A stretch of 31,641 bases of DNA from Oscillospiraceae bacterium (GCA_900768105.1 CAAGBQ010000021.1:1-31641); one strand, 5' to 3'. Shown: positions 1 through 7,982, numbered from the stretch's first letter. Notes: generated by a model from the sequence alone, not told the origin. Numbers and translations: made by a program.

Positions 1-39
1 AAAAAAGCCCATTGGAAAGCCAATTTCCGATGGGCTTTA
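1..39 (-). terminator. Rho-independent terminator of tRNA-Pro
   Basis: Read leftwards, an AAAGCCCAT arm pairs with ATGGGCTTT around an A/T-rich loop and is followed by a run of T. It sits a few bases past the CCA end of tRNA-Pro. Confidence 0.85.
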
Positions 40-43
40 ATGT

Positions 44-119
44 TGGTCTGAGTGACGGGACTTGAACCCACGGCCTCTACCACCCCAAGGTAGCGCGCTA
101 CCAACTGCGCCACACCCAG
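44..119 (-). tRNA. tRNA-Pro (anticodon UGG)
   Basis: On the minus strand a full cloverleaf can be drawn. The acceptor CTGGGTG pairs with CACTCAG, including one G-U pair. The D arm contains AGTTGGTAG and the anticodon stem-loop reads CTACCTTGGGGTGGTAG, giving anticodon TGG. The T arm carries GGGTTCAAGTCCC. The discriminator is A and CCA is encoded (plus-strand 44-46). UGG reads most proline codons in bacteria. A promoter and a terminator flank the gene, so it is probably a single-gene transcript. Confidence 0.96.
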
Positions 120-143
120 ATGCTGTTTTTTTCAGCAAGAGGT

Positions 144-172
144 ATTATAGCACAGTGGAGCGCAAAAGGCAA
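144..172 (-). promoter_or_regulatory. Sigma-A promoter of tRNA-Pro
   Basis: On the minus strand, -35 TTGCCT (rc of 167-172) and -10 TATAAT (rc of 144-149) are separated by 17 bases, just upstream of the tRNA. A short hairpin (TGCTG...CAGCA, 121-136) lies in the leader, next to the mature 5' end. Confidence 0.7.
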
Positions 173-211
173 GCCTAAAACACAAAATATTTTAAATTTT
201 TTCGACAGATT

Positions 212-2302
212 TCAGTCGCCGTCAATAATCCTGAAATAGTTATAATTTAAAACCGCCTTTGAATAGGCAATTTTGTTTTTAACAATGTTATTTATGCGGG
301 CGATATAATCGTCGTCCGCGGCTTCGCCGCCCTCCGCAGGAATAAACTGCTTACGGGTATAGTCGTAATATCCACGCTCCGTTTTCCAGTTATAATCCGG
401 CCAAATTACAAGCGCTTCCGCATCGGAAAAAACATCGCGGCCCACAAGCAGACGGGAATCGTATTCCACACCGAAAAGATTGCAAAGCGTCGGCAGAATA
501 TCAAGGGAATATGTAGGGGAGGAAATGGTCGCAGCCATATCGCTGTTTTCATTTTCAAGGCAACCCGACCAAAGGATAAAGGCATTGTGGTCGCGCTCCG
601 CACTGTTTGTTACGGTAAAGCCGTAAAGCTCGCCAAGGTAATCTTCACTGTTGCCCCAGGATTCGCCTTTTTCAAGCGCATATGGATAATGGTCGGGGCA
701 GATGGCGATAACCGTATCGTCGGCTATACCGGCCTTCTCCAATTCGTCAACAAGATAGGAAAGCGCGTGCTCAAGCTCCAGGTTTGCCGCAAGGTACGCC
801 TGTACCGTGGTGGAATAGTCGAGATTTTCGACCTCTTCGCGGTTCTTCATAGACATTCCGTTGTTGAAGTTGGTATAAAATCCGTGTCCGCTTACGCTCA
901 TATAATAGACGGAAAAAGGCCGGTTGTTTATATAATCGGGCAGGGTGTATTCCATCATTTCAAGGTCGCTTGCGGGCCAGATGTTTGTGTTTACGCCCTT
1001 TTCAAGACCGTTGCCGAAGGCGGTGAAGGTGTCGTAACCGAATTTGGTGTGGGTAAGGTTGCGGCTGTAATAGGTATAGGTTCCGTCGTGATAAGCCGCA
1101 GAAAAATATCCTTCTTTTTTCAGCTTGTTGCCAATGGTAAATGAAAGGTCGCAGTCCGCAATCTTTAGCATACTTGAAACGCCGGAGGTGGGAACAAGTC
1201 CGGTAAGAATGGAATATTCACCGGTAGAGGTGCTTCCGCCCCAAGTCGGCTGATAAAAATCGGTGAAGGTTATGCCGTTGTTTGCAAGGCGGTAAAGGGT
1301 GGGGGTAAGTTTCTCATCAATAACCTCCTTGCTGAAGGATTCCGCCGCGATAAGAATAAGATTTTTACCCTTAAAAAGTCCGGTATAAGCGTTCTTTTTT
1401 GTGCCGGAAAGGCTTTGAACATATTTGTGAACATTCAAAAGGGTTTTGTTGCTTGTGTTTGCAATTATGGAATCAAAATCAATGTCCGTAACATTAAAAC
1501 CGTATTCAATCTCCGCGGGCGGCTCTTCGGCGGATTGTGAAGGCTCTTCGCCCTGCGAAGAGCTTTCTTCGTCGGAGGAAGGCGTTTGCTCTTCGGGCTG
1601 CTCCACCACAAATTCTTCTGCGGAGGGGTCGCCGAAAATGCCGTATTGAATGTCAAGGCGCGTTCCGGTAACAAGCCCGAAGGAGCAAACCGCATTATTA
1701 AAATTGTATGCGTCGCGGTAAACTCCGAGCATGGTCGGACTGGAGTGCACGGCGATAAAGCCTTCTATACAAAATGCCGCGCACACAAAAAGCGAGCCTA
1801 TTAGCACGGGCAGGCGGTGCTCGTGCTCAATGCGGTGCTCGTATGCAATGCTTTTTGCAAAAATGATAAGCAAAAAAAGCAGAAACGGCATAAAAAACAA
1901 CAGAATTACCCATGCACCGTTTTTTATTGCTTTAAAAAAGGTATCGGAAAAATCCGTGAGCACGCCGCCGGTGCCCTGCGCAATGGAATCAACGGTCATA
2001 AAAACCTGATATGCGCTTTGCATAAATGCCTCCACGGTAAAATACAGGCAAACGGCAAAAATCGCCGTGCCGGTAACTATATACCGTGCAGCTTTGTTCC
2101 TTATCATAAGGCATACGGCGCCGAGCAGGATTCCGAACGCGGCGGAAAACAAAAGCGCAGGCAGCCAAAAGGTTACCGTGTCCGGCGAGGCTTTTATTTT
2201 AAGCGCGATTTCAAGATACAAAAGGGTAAGAGGAAAATATAAAACGGAAATAATTTCCGAAAGATGTTCTTTAACAGTTTTTTTCGTCAAATTTTTAAGC
2301 AT
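212..2302 (-). CDS. LtaS-like membrane sulfatase (LTA synthase family)
   Basis: A 696-residue protein. Five membrane helices (about residues 17-37, 44-66, 72-93, 129-154, 165-186) are followed by an acidic Ser/Glu/Pro linker (about 233-265) and an alkaline phosphatase/sulfatase domain (about 310-620). Visible sulfatase features are the metal-side Glu in AAESFS (E321), the GGSTSTGEYS nucleophile segment (356-365, Thr/Ser), SGHGFY near 473 and CPDHYPY towards the C-terminus. Family members move glycerol phosphate from phosphatidylglycerol onto polymer outside the membrane; some are primases or modify other lipids, so the substrate is not settled. The open frame extends 56 codons upstream, but that part overlaps the proC terminator. 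The ATG at 2302, with AGGTG four bases before it, opens on the first membrane region. A -10-like TATACT lies near 2338. The cytoplasmic loop before the fifth helix is unusually rich in Glu-His (residues 155-163). Confidence 0.85.
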   Translation of the reverse strand: MLKNLTKKTVKEHLSEIISVLYFPLTLLYLEIALKIKASPDTVTFWLPALLFSAAFGILLGAVCLMIRNKAARYIVTGTAIFAVCLYFTVEAFMQSAYQVFMTVDSIAQGTGGVLTDFSDTFFKAIKNGAWVILLFFMPFLLFLLIIFAKSIAYEHRIEHEHRLPVLIGSLFVCAAFCIEGFIAVHSSPTMLGVYRDAYNFNNAVCSFGLVTGTRLDIQYGIFGDPSAEEFVVEQPEEQTPSSDEESSSQGEEPSQSAEEPPAEIEYGFNVTDIDFDSIIANTSNKTLLNVHKYVQSLSGTKKNAYTGLFKGKNLILIAAESFSKEVIDEKLTPTLYRLANNGITFTDFYQPTWGGSTSTGEYSILTGLVPTSGVSSMLKIADCDLSFTIGNKLKKEGYFSAAYHDGTYTYYSRNLTHTKFGYDTFTAFGNGLEKGVNTNIWPASDLEMMEYTLPDYINNRPFSVYYMSVSGHGFYTNFNNGMSMKNREEVENLDYSTTVQAYLAANLELEHALSYLVDELEKAGIADDTVIAICPDHYPYALEKGESWGNSEDYLGELYGFTVTNSAERDHNAFILWSGCLENENSDMAATISSPTYSLDILPTLCNLFGVEYDSRLLVGRDVFSDAEALVIWPDYNWKTERGYYDYTRKQFIPAEGGEAADDDYIARINNIVKNKIAYSKAVLNYNYFRIIDGD

Positions 2303-2427
2303 AGTACACCTGAAAATATATATTTTATTGTCGAAAAACAGTATAACACAATATTTTTGAAAAGGAATATCTATTATAAAATTTTTGTTGAAAATTAAAA
2401 TTATTTTAAAGAATTTTTTTGAGCACG

Positions 2428-2474
2428 CAAAAAAATATGCCGCGAAAAAGGTTTTGATTCTTCGCGGCATATTA
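2428..2474 (-). terminator. Terminator of the proBAC operon
   Basis: Leftwards, AATATGCCGCGAA pairs with TTCGCGGCATATT across a short loop and is followed by seven T. It lies directly after the proC stop and separates proC from the LtaS-like gene. Confidence 0.9.
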
Positions 2475-2491
2475 TATTCGGAAAAGAAAGG

Positions 2492-3292
2492 TTATTTTCC
2501 AAGCTCCTGTGTGCGCTTAAAAGCAGCGTCAACGGCTTCAATAACCGCGGCGCGGAAAGCACCGCTTTCCAAAGCGTGAACGCCGGCAATTGTGGAACCT
2601 CCCGGACTGCAAACGGCGTCCTTCAGCGCCTCCGGATGCTCCCCGCTTACCAGCGCAAGCGTGGCGGAGCCGATTAGCGTCTGTTCCGCATATTGAAGAG
2701 CCTTGCTCCGCGGAAGCCCGCATTCAACCGCACCGTCCGCAAGGGCATTTATAAACATATACACAAATGCCGGCCCGCAGCCGGAAACGGCGCAGCCTGC
2801 GTCGATAAGCCGTTCATCAAGCTCGTCAAGGATTCCTGCGGCGGAAAGGATTTTGCGGAATTGCTGCTTTGCGGCGGCGGGTGCGTGCTCATTCGAGCAC
2901 CAAAGGACCATTCCTTCGCCGACGGAAACGGGGGTATTCGGCATAATTCTTATAATTGAGCACGGGAATCCGATAAAGCCGCAAAGCTTTTCTATGGTAA
3001 TTCCCGCCGCCATGCTCACAACGGTAAAGCCGTCTTCTCGGTGCTCAAGGGTATCCTTTATTTCCGAAATCATGGAGGAAAGCACATTCGGCTTTACTCC
3101 GAAAAAGATAAAATCACATTCCGCTGCAATCGCTTTGTTTTCTGCGGAAAAGCCGCCAAGTGCCGCGGCAAGCTCGGCGGCTTTTTCCGCGCTTTTGTCG
3201 GAAATATAAATCTCACATTCCGGCACGGCTTTGCGCACGGCCTTTGCAAGTGCGCCGCCCATATTTCCCGCGCCGATAAATCCAATTTTCAT
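2492..3292 (-). CDS. proC: Pyrroline-5-carboxylate reductase
   Basis: Last step of proline synthesis: NAD(P)H-dependent reduction of 1-pyrroline-5-carboxylate to L-proline in the cytosol. The protein has 266 residues, the usual length. The N-terminus MKIGFIGAGNMG carries the Rossmann GxGxxG loop. The C-terminal dimerisation/active-site part contains the family signatures SGCGPAFVYMF and CSPGGSTIAG. The ATG is preceded by GGAGG (in CGGAGGCAGC). It starts 15 bases after the proA stop and is third in proB-proA-proC, so all three proline enzymes are on one transcript. A TGAGCAC word and the palindrome GTGCTCATTCGAGCAC (2885-2900) lie inside the gene. Confidence 0.97.
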   Translation of the reverse strand: MKIGFIGAGNMGGALAKAVRKAVPECEIYISDKSAEKAAELAAALGGFSAENKAIAAECDFIFFGVKPNVLSSMISEIKDTLEHREDGFTVVSMAAGITIEKLCGFIGFPCSIIRIMPNTPVSVGEGMVLWCSNEHAPAAAKQQFRKILSAAGILDELDERLIDAGCAVSGCGPAFVYMFINALADGAVECGLPRSKALQYAEQTLIGSATLALVSGEHPEALKDAVCSPGGSTIAGVHALESGAFRAAVIEAVDAAFKRTQELGK

Positions 3293-3307
3293 TTTGCTGC
3301 CTCCGTT

Positions 3308-4564
3308 TCAGCGAATTTGTCCGCTGCCGTGAATTATGTATTTGTATGTGGTCAGCTCGCGCAGACCCATCGGGCCGCGCGCGTGCAGTTTTTGCGTAGA
3401 AATTCCCATTTCGCACCCAAGCCCGAATTCGCCTCCGTCGGTAAAGCGCGTTGAAGCATTGACATAAACCGCGGCGCTGTCAACATTGGCGGTAAAATAA
3501 TCCGCGGCGGCTTTGTCCTCCGTGACGATGGCTTCGCTGTGGTGGGTGGAGTGCTTTGCAATGTGCTCAACGGCTTCCTCTGCGGAACCTACGACCTTGA
3601 CAGCAAGAATGTAATCGAGGAACTCCGTATCGAAATCCTTTTCTCCGGCAGGAGTTCCGCCGATTATGCGCATTGCGGCTTCGTCACAGCGAAGCTCCAC
3701 CGGAACAAGCCCGCGCTCCGCGCGGCAATCGCAAAGGCGCTTTTTAAGCATGGGCAAAAAGCTTTTTGCAATATCTTTATGAACCAGCAGCACCTCCTCC
3801 GCATTGCAGACGGATGGGCGGCTTGTTTTTGCGTTCTCTATAATATCAAGCGCCATTTCGGTGTTTGCGTCCCTGTCAACATAAATATGGCAAATGCCCG
3901 TGCCGGTTTCTATACAGGGAACAAGCGCGTTTTCCACGCAGGCGCGGATAAGCCCCGCGCCGCCGCGCGGAATAAGCAAATCAATATAACCCTTTGCAAG
4001 CATAAGCTCCTTTGCGCTTTCGCGGCTTATGTCGTCAACCATAAGCAGGGCGTCCTTCGGAAGACCCGCTTGCTCCAGTCCGCGGCGCAGCGCTTCGGAG
4101 ATTGCTTTTGCGGAGCGGTATGCTTCCTTTCCGCCGCGAAGGATACAGGCGCTGCCCGCTTTTATTGCAAGGGCGGCGGCGTCGGAGGTCACATTCGGGC
4201 GGCTTTCATAAATTATGGCTATAACGCCGAGCGGAACGCAGGTTTTTTCGATTATAAGCCCGTTCGGACGCTCCACGCGGTCAAGAACCGCCCCCACCGG
4301 AGATGGCAGCTTCGCAACCTGCAAAATGCCGTCCGCCATTCCGCGGATTCGTTCCTCGCTTAAAGCAAGGCGGTCAAGCATAACGCTGCTCATTTTGCCG
4401 CGCGCTTCGGAAATATCCTCCGCATTTGCCGCAAGGATTTCCTTTGTGTCGGAAATAAGGCTGTTCGCCATGGATAAAAGCGCGGCGTCAATTTCCTTTG
4501 CGGAATGGGCGCGGAGCTGCGGTGCGGCGGCGTTTGCCGCCTTCAAAATCTCTTTTGTTTCCAT
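3308..4564 (-). CDS. proA: Gamma-glutamyl phosphate reductase
   Basis: Second step of proline synthesis: NADPH reduction of glutamyl-5-phosphate to glutamate-5-semialdehyde. The 418-residue protein is full length for the aldehyde-dehydrogenase-fold family. Recognisable blocks are SRPNVTSDAAALAIKAG, LRGGKEA, IPRGGAGLI, the catalytic Cys in RPSVCNAEE, and the C-terminal RFTDGGEFGLGCEMGIS. The open frame reaches back to a TTG at 4585, inside proB. The ATG at 4564 has AAAGG at a better distance and gives the normal N-terminus METKEIL, so I use it. Only four bases separate it from the proB stop, so coupled translation is likely. Confidence 0.97.
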   Translation of the reverse strand: METKEILKAANAAAPQLRAHSAKEIDAALLSMANSLISDTKEILAANAEDISEARGKMSSVMLDRLALSEERIRGMADGILQVAKLPSPVGAVLDRVERPNGLIIEKTCVPLGVIAIIYESRPNVTSDAAALAIKAGSACILRGGKEAYRSAKAISEALRRGLEQAGLPKDALLMVDDISRESAKELMLAKGYIDLLIPRGGAGLIRACVENALVPCIETGTGICHIYVDRDANTEMALDIIENAKTSRPSVCNAEEVLLVHKDIAKSFLPMLKKRLCDCRAERGLVPVELRCDEAAMRIIGGTPAGEKDFDTEFLDYILAVKVVGSAEEAVEHIAKHSTHHSEAIVTEDKAAADYFTANVDSAAVYVNASTRFTDGGEFGLGCEMGISTQKLHARGPMGLRELTTYKYIIHGSGQIR

Positions 4565-4568
4565 ATAA

Positions 4569-5339
4569 TCAGCCTTTCTTTGCAAAGAATCTTGTGCCTA
4601 TGGGCTTTCCGTCAATTATGTTATACAGGCTTTCCGGAAAAGCGCCGTTCATTATAATCATATCGCAGCCGCTTTCCGTAGCGATTTTTGCCGCCTTCAG
4701 CTTTGTTAACATTCCGCCGGTGCCGCGGGCGCTGCCTGCGCCGCCGCCAAGCTCCATAAGGTCGTCGGACCATTCGTCAATCCGTTCGATAAATTTTGCT
4801 TCGGGGTTTTTGTGCGGGTCGCTGTCAAAAAGCCCGTTAATATCCGACATAAGGACCAAAAGGTCGGCGCGGGTGCTTTCGGCTACAATGGCCGCAAGGG
4901 TGTCGTTATCGCCGATTTTTATTTCGGCGGTGGAAACGGTGTCGTTTTCGTTTATTACGGGCAGAACATTCCATTTAAGAAGCTGCTCCATGGTATCGTC
5001 AAATTTTTGGTGGCGTTCCGGATTGCGAAGGTCGTCCGCCGTAAGCAGAATTTGCGCCACGGTTATGTTATATTCGGAAAAAATCCTGTCATAAGCGTAC
5101 ATAAGCTCGCACTGACCAACCGCGGCAAAGGCCTGCTTTTCCGCAACATCCTGCGGCGGCTCCTTTATGTTCAGCTTTCCGTGGCCCATGGCGATTGCGC
5201 CGGAGGAAACCATAATTACCTCGTTGCCCGCATTTTTAAGGTCGCTTATCACCTTACAAAGGGTTTCGATTCTCCGGATGTTTATACATCCGGAGGCATA
5301 GGTCAAAGTGGATGTGCCGATTTTTATAATAATTTTCAT
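4569..5339 (-). CDS. proB: Glutamate 5-kinase (short form, no PUA domain)
   Basis: First and usually feedback-controlled step of proline synthesis: ATP-dependent phosphorylation of glutamate. The 256-residue protein begins with KIGTSTLTY and contains VSSGAIAMG, INENDTVS, IGDNDTLAA, LMSDINGLFDSDP and GTGGMLTKLKAAKIAT, all typical of the amino-acid kinase fold. Family members of about 370 residues carry a C-terminal PUA domain, which is absent here; short forms are known in Firmicutes. The Shine-Dalgarno before the ATG is weak (AAGCGG). The gene leads the proBAC operon. Confidence 0.96.
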   Translation of the reverse strand: MKIIIKIGTSTLTYASGCINIRRIETLCKVISDLKNAGNEVIMVSSGAIAMGHGKLNIKEPPQDVAEKQAFAAVGQCELMYAYDRIFSEYNITVAQILLTADDLRNPERHQKFDDTMEQLLKWNVLPVINENDTVSTAEIKIGDNDTLAAIVAESTRADLLVLMSDINGLFDSDPHKNPEAKFIERIDEWSDDLMELGGGAGSARGTGGMLTKLKAAKIATESGCDMIIMNGAFPESLYNIIDGKPIGTRFFAKKG

Positions 5340-5404
5340 TTTATTACCGCTTTTCTGTCAAGTAAAGTGAAAAAATACGATTTAATGTATTTTTGTTTAT
5401 GAAT

Positions 5405-5433
5405 ATTATATAACGGAAGGCGGCTGTTTTCAA
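5405..5433 (-). promoter_or_regulatory. Sigma-A promoter of proBAC
   Basis: Leftwards, -35 TTGAAA (rc of 5428-5433), a 17-base spacer and -10 TATAAT (rc of 5405-5410). The leader is about 60 bases and contains an A/T-rich inverted repeat (AAAAATAC...GTATTTTT, about 5371-5395). I see no T-box or riboswitch in it. The rest of 5434-5560 holds nothing I can name. Confidence 0.8.
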
Positions 5434-5562
5434 TATTGCCGCGGCAAAAATTTATTGCGGTAAAGCAAAAGTGAAACGGCGGATAATAATAAGCCGGCAA
5501 TTTGCCGAAGAAAAGCCGAAAACCGCTTCGGAATTTCATAGCGGAAAATTTTTTCGATAAAA

Positions 5563-5600
5563 TAAAAAAATCCCCGCAAACGGCTTGTTTACAGGGATTC
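5563..5600 (-). terminator. Terminator of tRNA-Thr
   Basis: Leftwards, AATCCCTGTAAAC pairs with GTTTGCGGGGATT (13 pairs including two G-T) and is followed by a T run. It sits directly after the CCA end of the tRNA. Confidence 0.88.
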
Positions 5601-5605
5601 TTGCT

Positions 5606-5681
5606 TGGAGCTAGTGACGTGACTCGAACACGCGACCTGCTGATTACGAATCAGCTGCACTACCTGCTGTGCTACACTAGC
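5606..5681 (-). tRNA. tRNA-Thr (anticodon CGU)
   Basis: Minus strand: acceptor GCTAGTG pairs with CACTAGC. The D stem is GCAC/GTGC and the anticodon arm is GCTGA-TTCGTAA-TCAGC with anticodon CGT. The T arm contains GTTCGAGTC. The discriminator is T and CCA is encoded (5606-5608). CGU reads ACG codons only, so other threonine tRNAs must lie elsewhere. Confidence 0.95.
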
Positions 5682-5705
5682 ATATTGCATTAAAACGCAG
5701 ATACT

Positions 5706-5734
5706 ATTATATCCAAAAGAGCGCCGCCCGTCAA
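5706..5734 (-). promoter_or_regulatory. Sigma-A promoter of tRNA-Thr
   Basis: Leftwards, -35 TTGACG (rc of 5729-5734), 17 bases, -10 TATAAT (rc of 5706-5711), about 25 bases before the mature tRNA end. It is close to consensus, as expected for a stable-RNA gene. Confidence 0.85.
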
Positions 5735-5780
5735 GGGCTTTTTTGCGGCTAAATTTTAATAAAAGTTAATAAATTTAAAG

Positions 5781-5808
5781 TAGACTTATTTCGCATATGT
5801 GTTATAAT
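5781..5808 (+). promoter_or_regulatory. Extended -10 promoter of the SGNH-like gene
   Basis: -10 TATAAT at 5803-5808 is preceded by TGT (extended -10). A weak -35 TAGACT lies 16 bases upstream at 5781-5786. Confidence 0.6.
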
Positions 5809-5852
5809 ATTTTGGTTAACCGATTTGTTGTCGAAAGAAGGGAGGAAAACGC

Positions 5853-6833
5853 GTGTTTAAACGAAAGCCGGCGGTTTTGCATACAAAAAAATACAGCAAA
5901 GCAATAAAAGCGGCAATAATCGCGGTTGCGGTGATAGCGTCCTCCTGCCTTATAGCCTATGGCTGGCAAAAATATGACGAGAAAAAATATCCGGACGGTG
6001 CCGCAAGGGACTATAAGCTGCCGAATGCTTTCCTTGATTTTTTCCAAATGGCTTCCGATTTTATGAACAGGGAAGAGGATAGCGGCGCATCCTCCGACAG
6101 TTCCGACCAAAGCTCCTCGCTTCCGGAGGAGAGCAGGGAGGATACGCATATCGTAGTCGGCGGAAATAAAAGCGAAGATTCCTCCTCGGAACCCGAATCC
6201 CAACCGGAGGAACCGGCGGAAAAGGGCGGAATAGTTCCGGAGGGAGAAGCCGCAAGCGACTATGCTTTCCGCAATACGCTGTTTATAGGCGACTACTTCG
6301 TTTCCGGAATTTCTGCGGCAAAATATTTTACATATTCGTTCTTCGCATATGCGACCGGCTTTGATATGAATACCATACAAACGAAAAATTCGTTTAAGCT
6401 TAACGGTGAAGCCCTTACCATGGCGGAATATGCTGCCTCATTCGAGGATATAGATACGGTTTATATAGCATTTTCTGCGGAGAGTGTTTCGTGGATGGAC
6501 TGTCCAACTTTTGTCAAAAAATATACCGATTTTATTGATTCCATAGCCGCGGCACAGCCGAACGCGGATATTTACATCCAGCCTCTGCTTCCGATTGACG
6601 AAAAGCAGGCGCAAAAACGCGGTTACAGCGTTACAAACGAAAAGATAGACGAGATAAATACCTGCCTTTTAGGCATTGCGGAAAAAAACGACTTTTGGTA
6701 TCTTGATATGGCGGAGGAATTTAAATCCGGCGAGGGCGCTTTTAATGAAGAAAGCGTGGGAAACGGAATCCGCCTTTCCGAAGCGCAGTATGGCGTCTGG
6801 TATAATTATGTAATAACCCACAAGGTATTCTGA
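5853..6833 (+). CDS. Membrane-anchored SGNH-fold protein lacking catalytic residues
   Basis: A 326-residue protein starting at GTG with GGAGG seven bases upstream. It has a short basic N-terminus, one membrane helix (about 17-37), a Ser/Glu/Pro-rich stalk (about 75-132) and an extracytoplasmic domain (about 135-326). The domain has the layout of clostridial GDSL/SGNH lipase-like proteins: a FIGD block, a central beta strand where GxND normally stands, and a final DGIHL-type block before WYNYVITH. The expected Ser of FIGDS is Tyr148 (FIGDY), the Gly-x-Asn block reads AFSAES, and the final Asp/His are Asn304/Arg307 (NGIRL). The fold call is by motif order and is moderate. If it is correct, the protein is a binding or structural pseudoenzyme, perhaps at the cell wall. 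It stands alone between a promoter and a terminator. Confidence 0.7.
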   Translation: MFKRKPAVLHTKKYSKAIKAAIIAVAVIASSCLIAYGWQKYDEKKYPDGAARDYKLPNAFLDFFQMASDFMNREEDSGASSDSSDQSSSLPEESREDTHIVVGGNKSEDSSSEPESQPEEPAEKGGIVPEGEAASDYAFRNTLFIGDYFVSGISAAKYFTYSFFAYATGFDMNTIQTKNSFKLNGEALTMAEYAASFEDIDTVYIAFSAESVSWMDCPTFVKKYTDFIDSIAAAQPNADIYIQPLLPIDEKQAQKRGYSVTNEKIDEINTCLLGIAEKNDFWYLDMAEEFKSGEGAFNEESVGNGIRLSEAQYGVWYNYVITHKVF

Positions 6834-6840
6834 TAAGCGC

Positions 6841-6878
6841 AAAAAGCCTTTGAGCACCGATGCTCAAAGGCTTTTTTT
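6841..6878 (+). terminator. Terminator after the SGNH-like gene
   Basis: AAAAAGCCTTTGAGCA pairs with TGCTCAAAGGCTTTTT over a CCGA loop, followed by T. The stem contains the TGAGCAC word discussed in the findings. Confidence 0.9.
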
Positions 6879-6885
6879 GTATACA

Positions 6886-6920
6886 AAAACGAGCACCGGA
6901 GAAATCTGCTCCGGTGCTCA
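6886..6920 (-). terminator. Terminator of the rubrerythrin gene
   Basis: GAGCACCGGAG pairs with CTCCGGTGCTC. Read leftwards it is followed by GTTTTTG. It is placed between the rubrerythrin stop and the convergent terminator, and again contains TGAGCAC. Confidence 0.75.
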
Positions 6921-6953
6921 AACAGTTTATATAGAAGTATGGAGGAACGGTTA

Positions 6954-7487
6954 TCAGTAATTCTTTGCCTGAAGTTCAAAATAGGACTGGGGATGATTGC
7001 AAACGGGGCAAACAACGGGAGCGGATTCGCCGACATGGATATGGCCGCAGTTTCTGCATTTCCAGATAACGATGGAGCCTCTTTTATAAACCTCGCCGTC
7101 CTGAAGATTTGCAAGAAGCTTGCGGTACCTTTCTTCGTGCTCCGCTTCAATTTTGCCAACGCCTTCAAAACGGGCGGCAATCTCTTCAAAACCTTCTGCG
7201 CGGGCTTCTTCCGCAAAGGTTTTATACATATCGGTCCATTCATAGTTTTCGCCCGCTGCCGCTGCCGCAAGGTTTTCCTCGGTGGTGCCGATGCCGCCAA
7301 GGTATTTGAACCAAAGCTTAGCGTGTTCTTTTTCATTATCTGCCGTTTCAAGGAAAAGGGCGGCAATCTGCTCATAGCCTTCTTTTTTTGCTTTGCTTGC
7401 AAAATAGGTGTATTTGTTTCTTGCCTGGGATTCGCCTGCAAATGCAGTCATAAGGTTCTGCTCGGTTTTGGTTCCTTTAAGTTCCAT
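6954..7487 (-). CDS. rbr: Rubrerythrin
   Basis: Cytosolic non-haem iron protein that reduces hydrogen peroxide in anaerobes, taking electrons through its rubredoxin-like end. The 177-residue protein has an N-terminal ferritin-like four-helix domain with the di-iron Glu/His residues in GESQARNKYTYFA, ADNEKEHAKLWFK and KIEAEHEERYRKL. A C-terminal rubredoxin-like module has CRNCGHIHVG and CPVCNHPQ (two CxxC pairs). AAAGGAGA precedes the ATG. It lies 51 bases downstream of the Fur-family gene on the same strand, so it is probably co-transcribed with, and controlled by, that regulator. Confidence 0.96.
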   Translation of the reverse strand: MELKGTKTEQNLMTAFAGESQARNKYTYFASKAKKEGYEQIAALFLETADNEKEHAKLWFKYLGGIGTTEENLAAAAAGENYEWTDMYKTFAEEARAEGFEEIAARFEGVGKIEAEHEERYRKLLANLQDGEVYKRGSIVIWKCRNCGHIHVGESAPVVCPVCNHPQSYFELQAKNY

Positions 7488-7538
7488 AGTAATAATCTCC
7501 TTTAGTTTGTAATATTATCGGCCGCAAGCGGCTTTGAT

Positions 7539-7916
7539 TCAATTTTTGTTTTTACAGTCGGGGCAAAGCCCTTCAAAAAATATAAGCCTTCTTGAAACGG
7601 AAAAGCCGGATTCACGGCTGATTCTGCTTTCTATTTCCGGAAGCTCCGGAAGAGAAATATCGCAAACTTTGCCGCAAAGGCTGCATTTTATATGGTGATG
7701 CTCCGAAAGGGTGGTGTCGAACCTGTCCGGTCCGGAAGGCACCGTAAGGTGAAGTATTTCGCCGTCCTCCGCCATTCGATTAAGTATGCGGTATACCGTT
7801 GCTTTGCTTATTGATGGAAATTCGCCGTGAATACAGTCAAAGACCTCATCCGCAGTAGGATGGTCAAGCATAAGCAAAGCATGGGCCACGGCTTCTTTCT
7901 GAACAGTATTTTTAAT
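7539..7916 (-). CDS. Fur/PerR-family metal-dependent repressor
   Basis: A winged-helix regulator with the Fur layout: DNA-binding part with HPTADEVFDCI and ISKATVYRILNRMAEDG, then the metal/dimer part with SEHHHIKCSLCGKVCD and CPDCKNKN (two CxxC zinc pairs). Its position before rubrerythrin favours a peroxide-sensing PerR-type role; this is inference from context. Start choice: the frame is open back to a GTG at 7985, but a near-perfect sigma-A promoter lies inside that extension, so translation must begin later. ATT at 7916 has AGGA nine bases upstream and gives a normal-length 125-residue protein (KNTVQKEAVAHAL...). The next in-frame GTG, at codon 9 counted from that ATT, would cut the first helix. 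The first residue is therefore uncertain. Confidence 0.85.
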   Translation of the reverse strand: MKNTVQKEAVAHALLMLDHPTADEVFDCIHGEFPSISKATVYRILNRMAEDGEILHLTVPSGPDRFDTTLSEHHHIKCSLCGKVCDISLPELPEIESRISRESGFSVSRRLIFFEGLCPDCKNKN

Positions 7917-7953
7917 GAAACCACATCCTAAATAAGAATTGATTGCAATTAGA

Positions 7954-7982
7954 ATTATATCATCAAACTTTTCTTTTGTCAA
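7954..7982 (-). promoter_or_regulatory. Consensus sigma-A promoter of the Fur-rbr unit
   Basis: Leftwards, TTGACA (rc of 7977-7982), exactly 17 bases, TATAAT (rc of 7954-7959). A small palindrome ATTGCAAT lies just past the -10 (about 7942-7949) and could be part of an autoregulatory operator; I do not see a full PerR box. Confidence 0.85.

Noticed and set aside
5371..5395. Inverted repeat in the proB leader considered as a T-box
   Set aside because: It is only an A/T stem in a leader of about 60 bases, with no T-box sequence, specifier loop or terminator.
5502..5693. A 63-codon rightward open frame containing TRTRDLLI
   Set aside because: It is the reverse strand of tRNA-Thr and its terminator; this peptide is a familiar artefact of tRNA genes.
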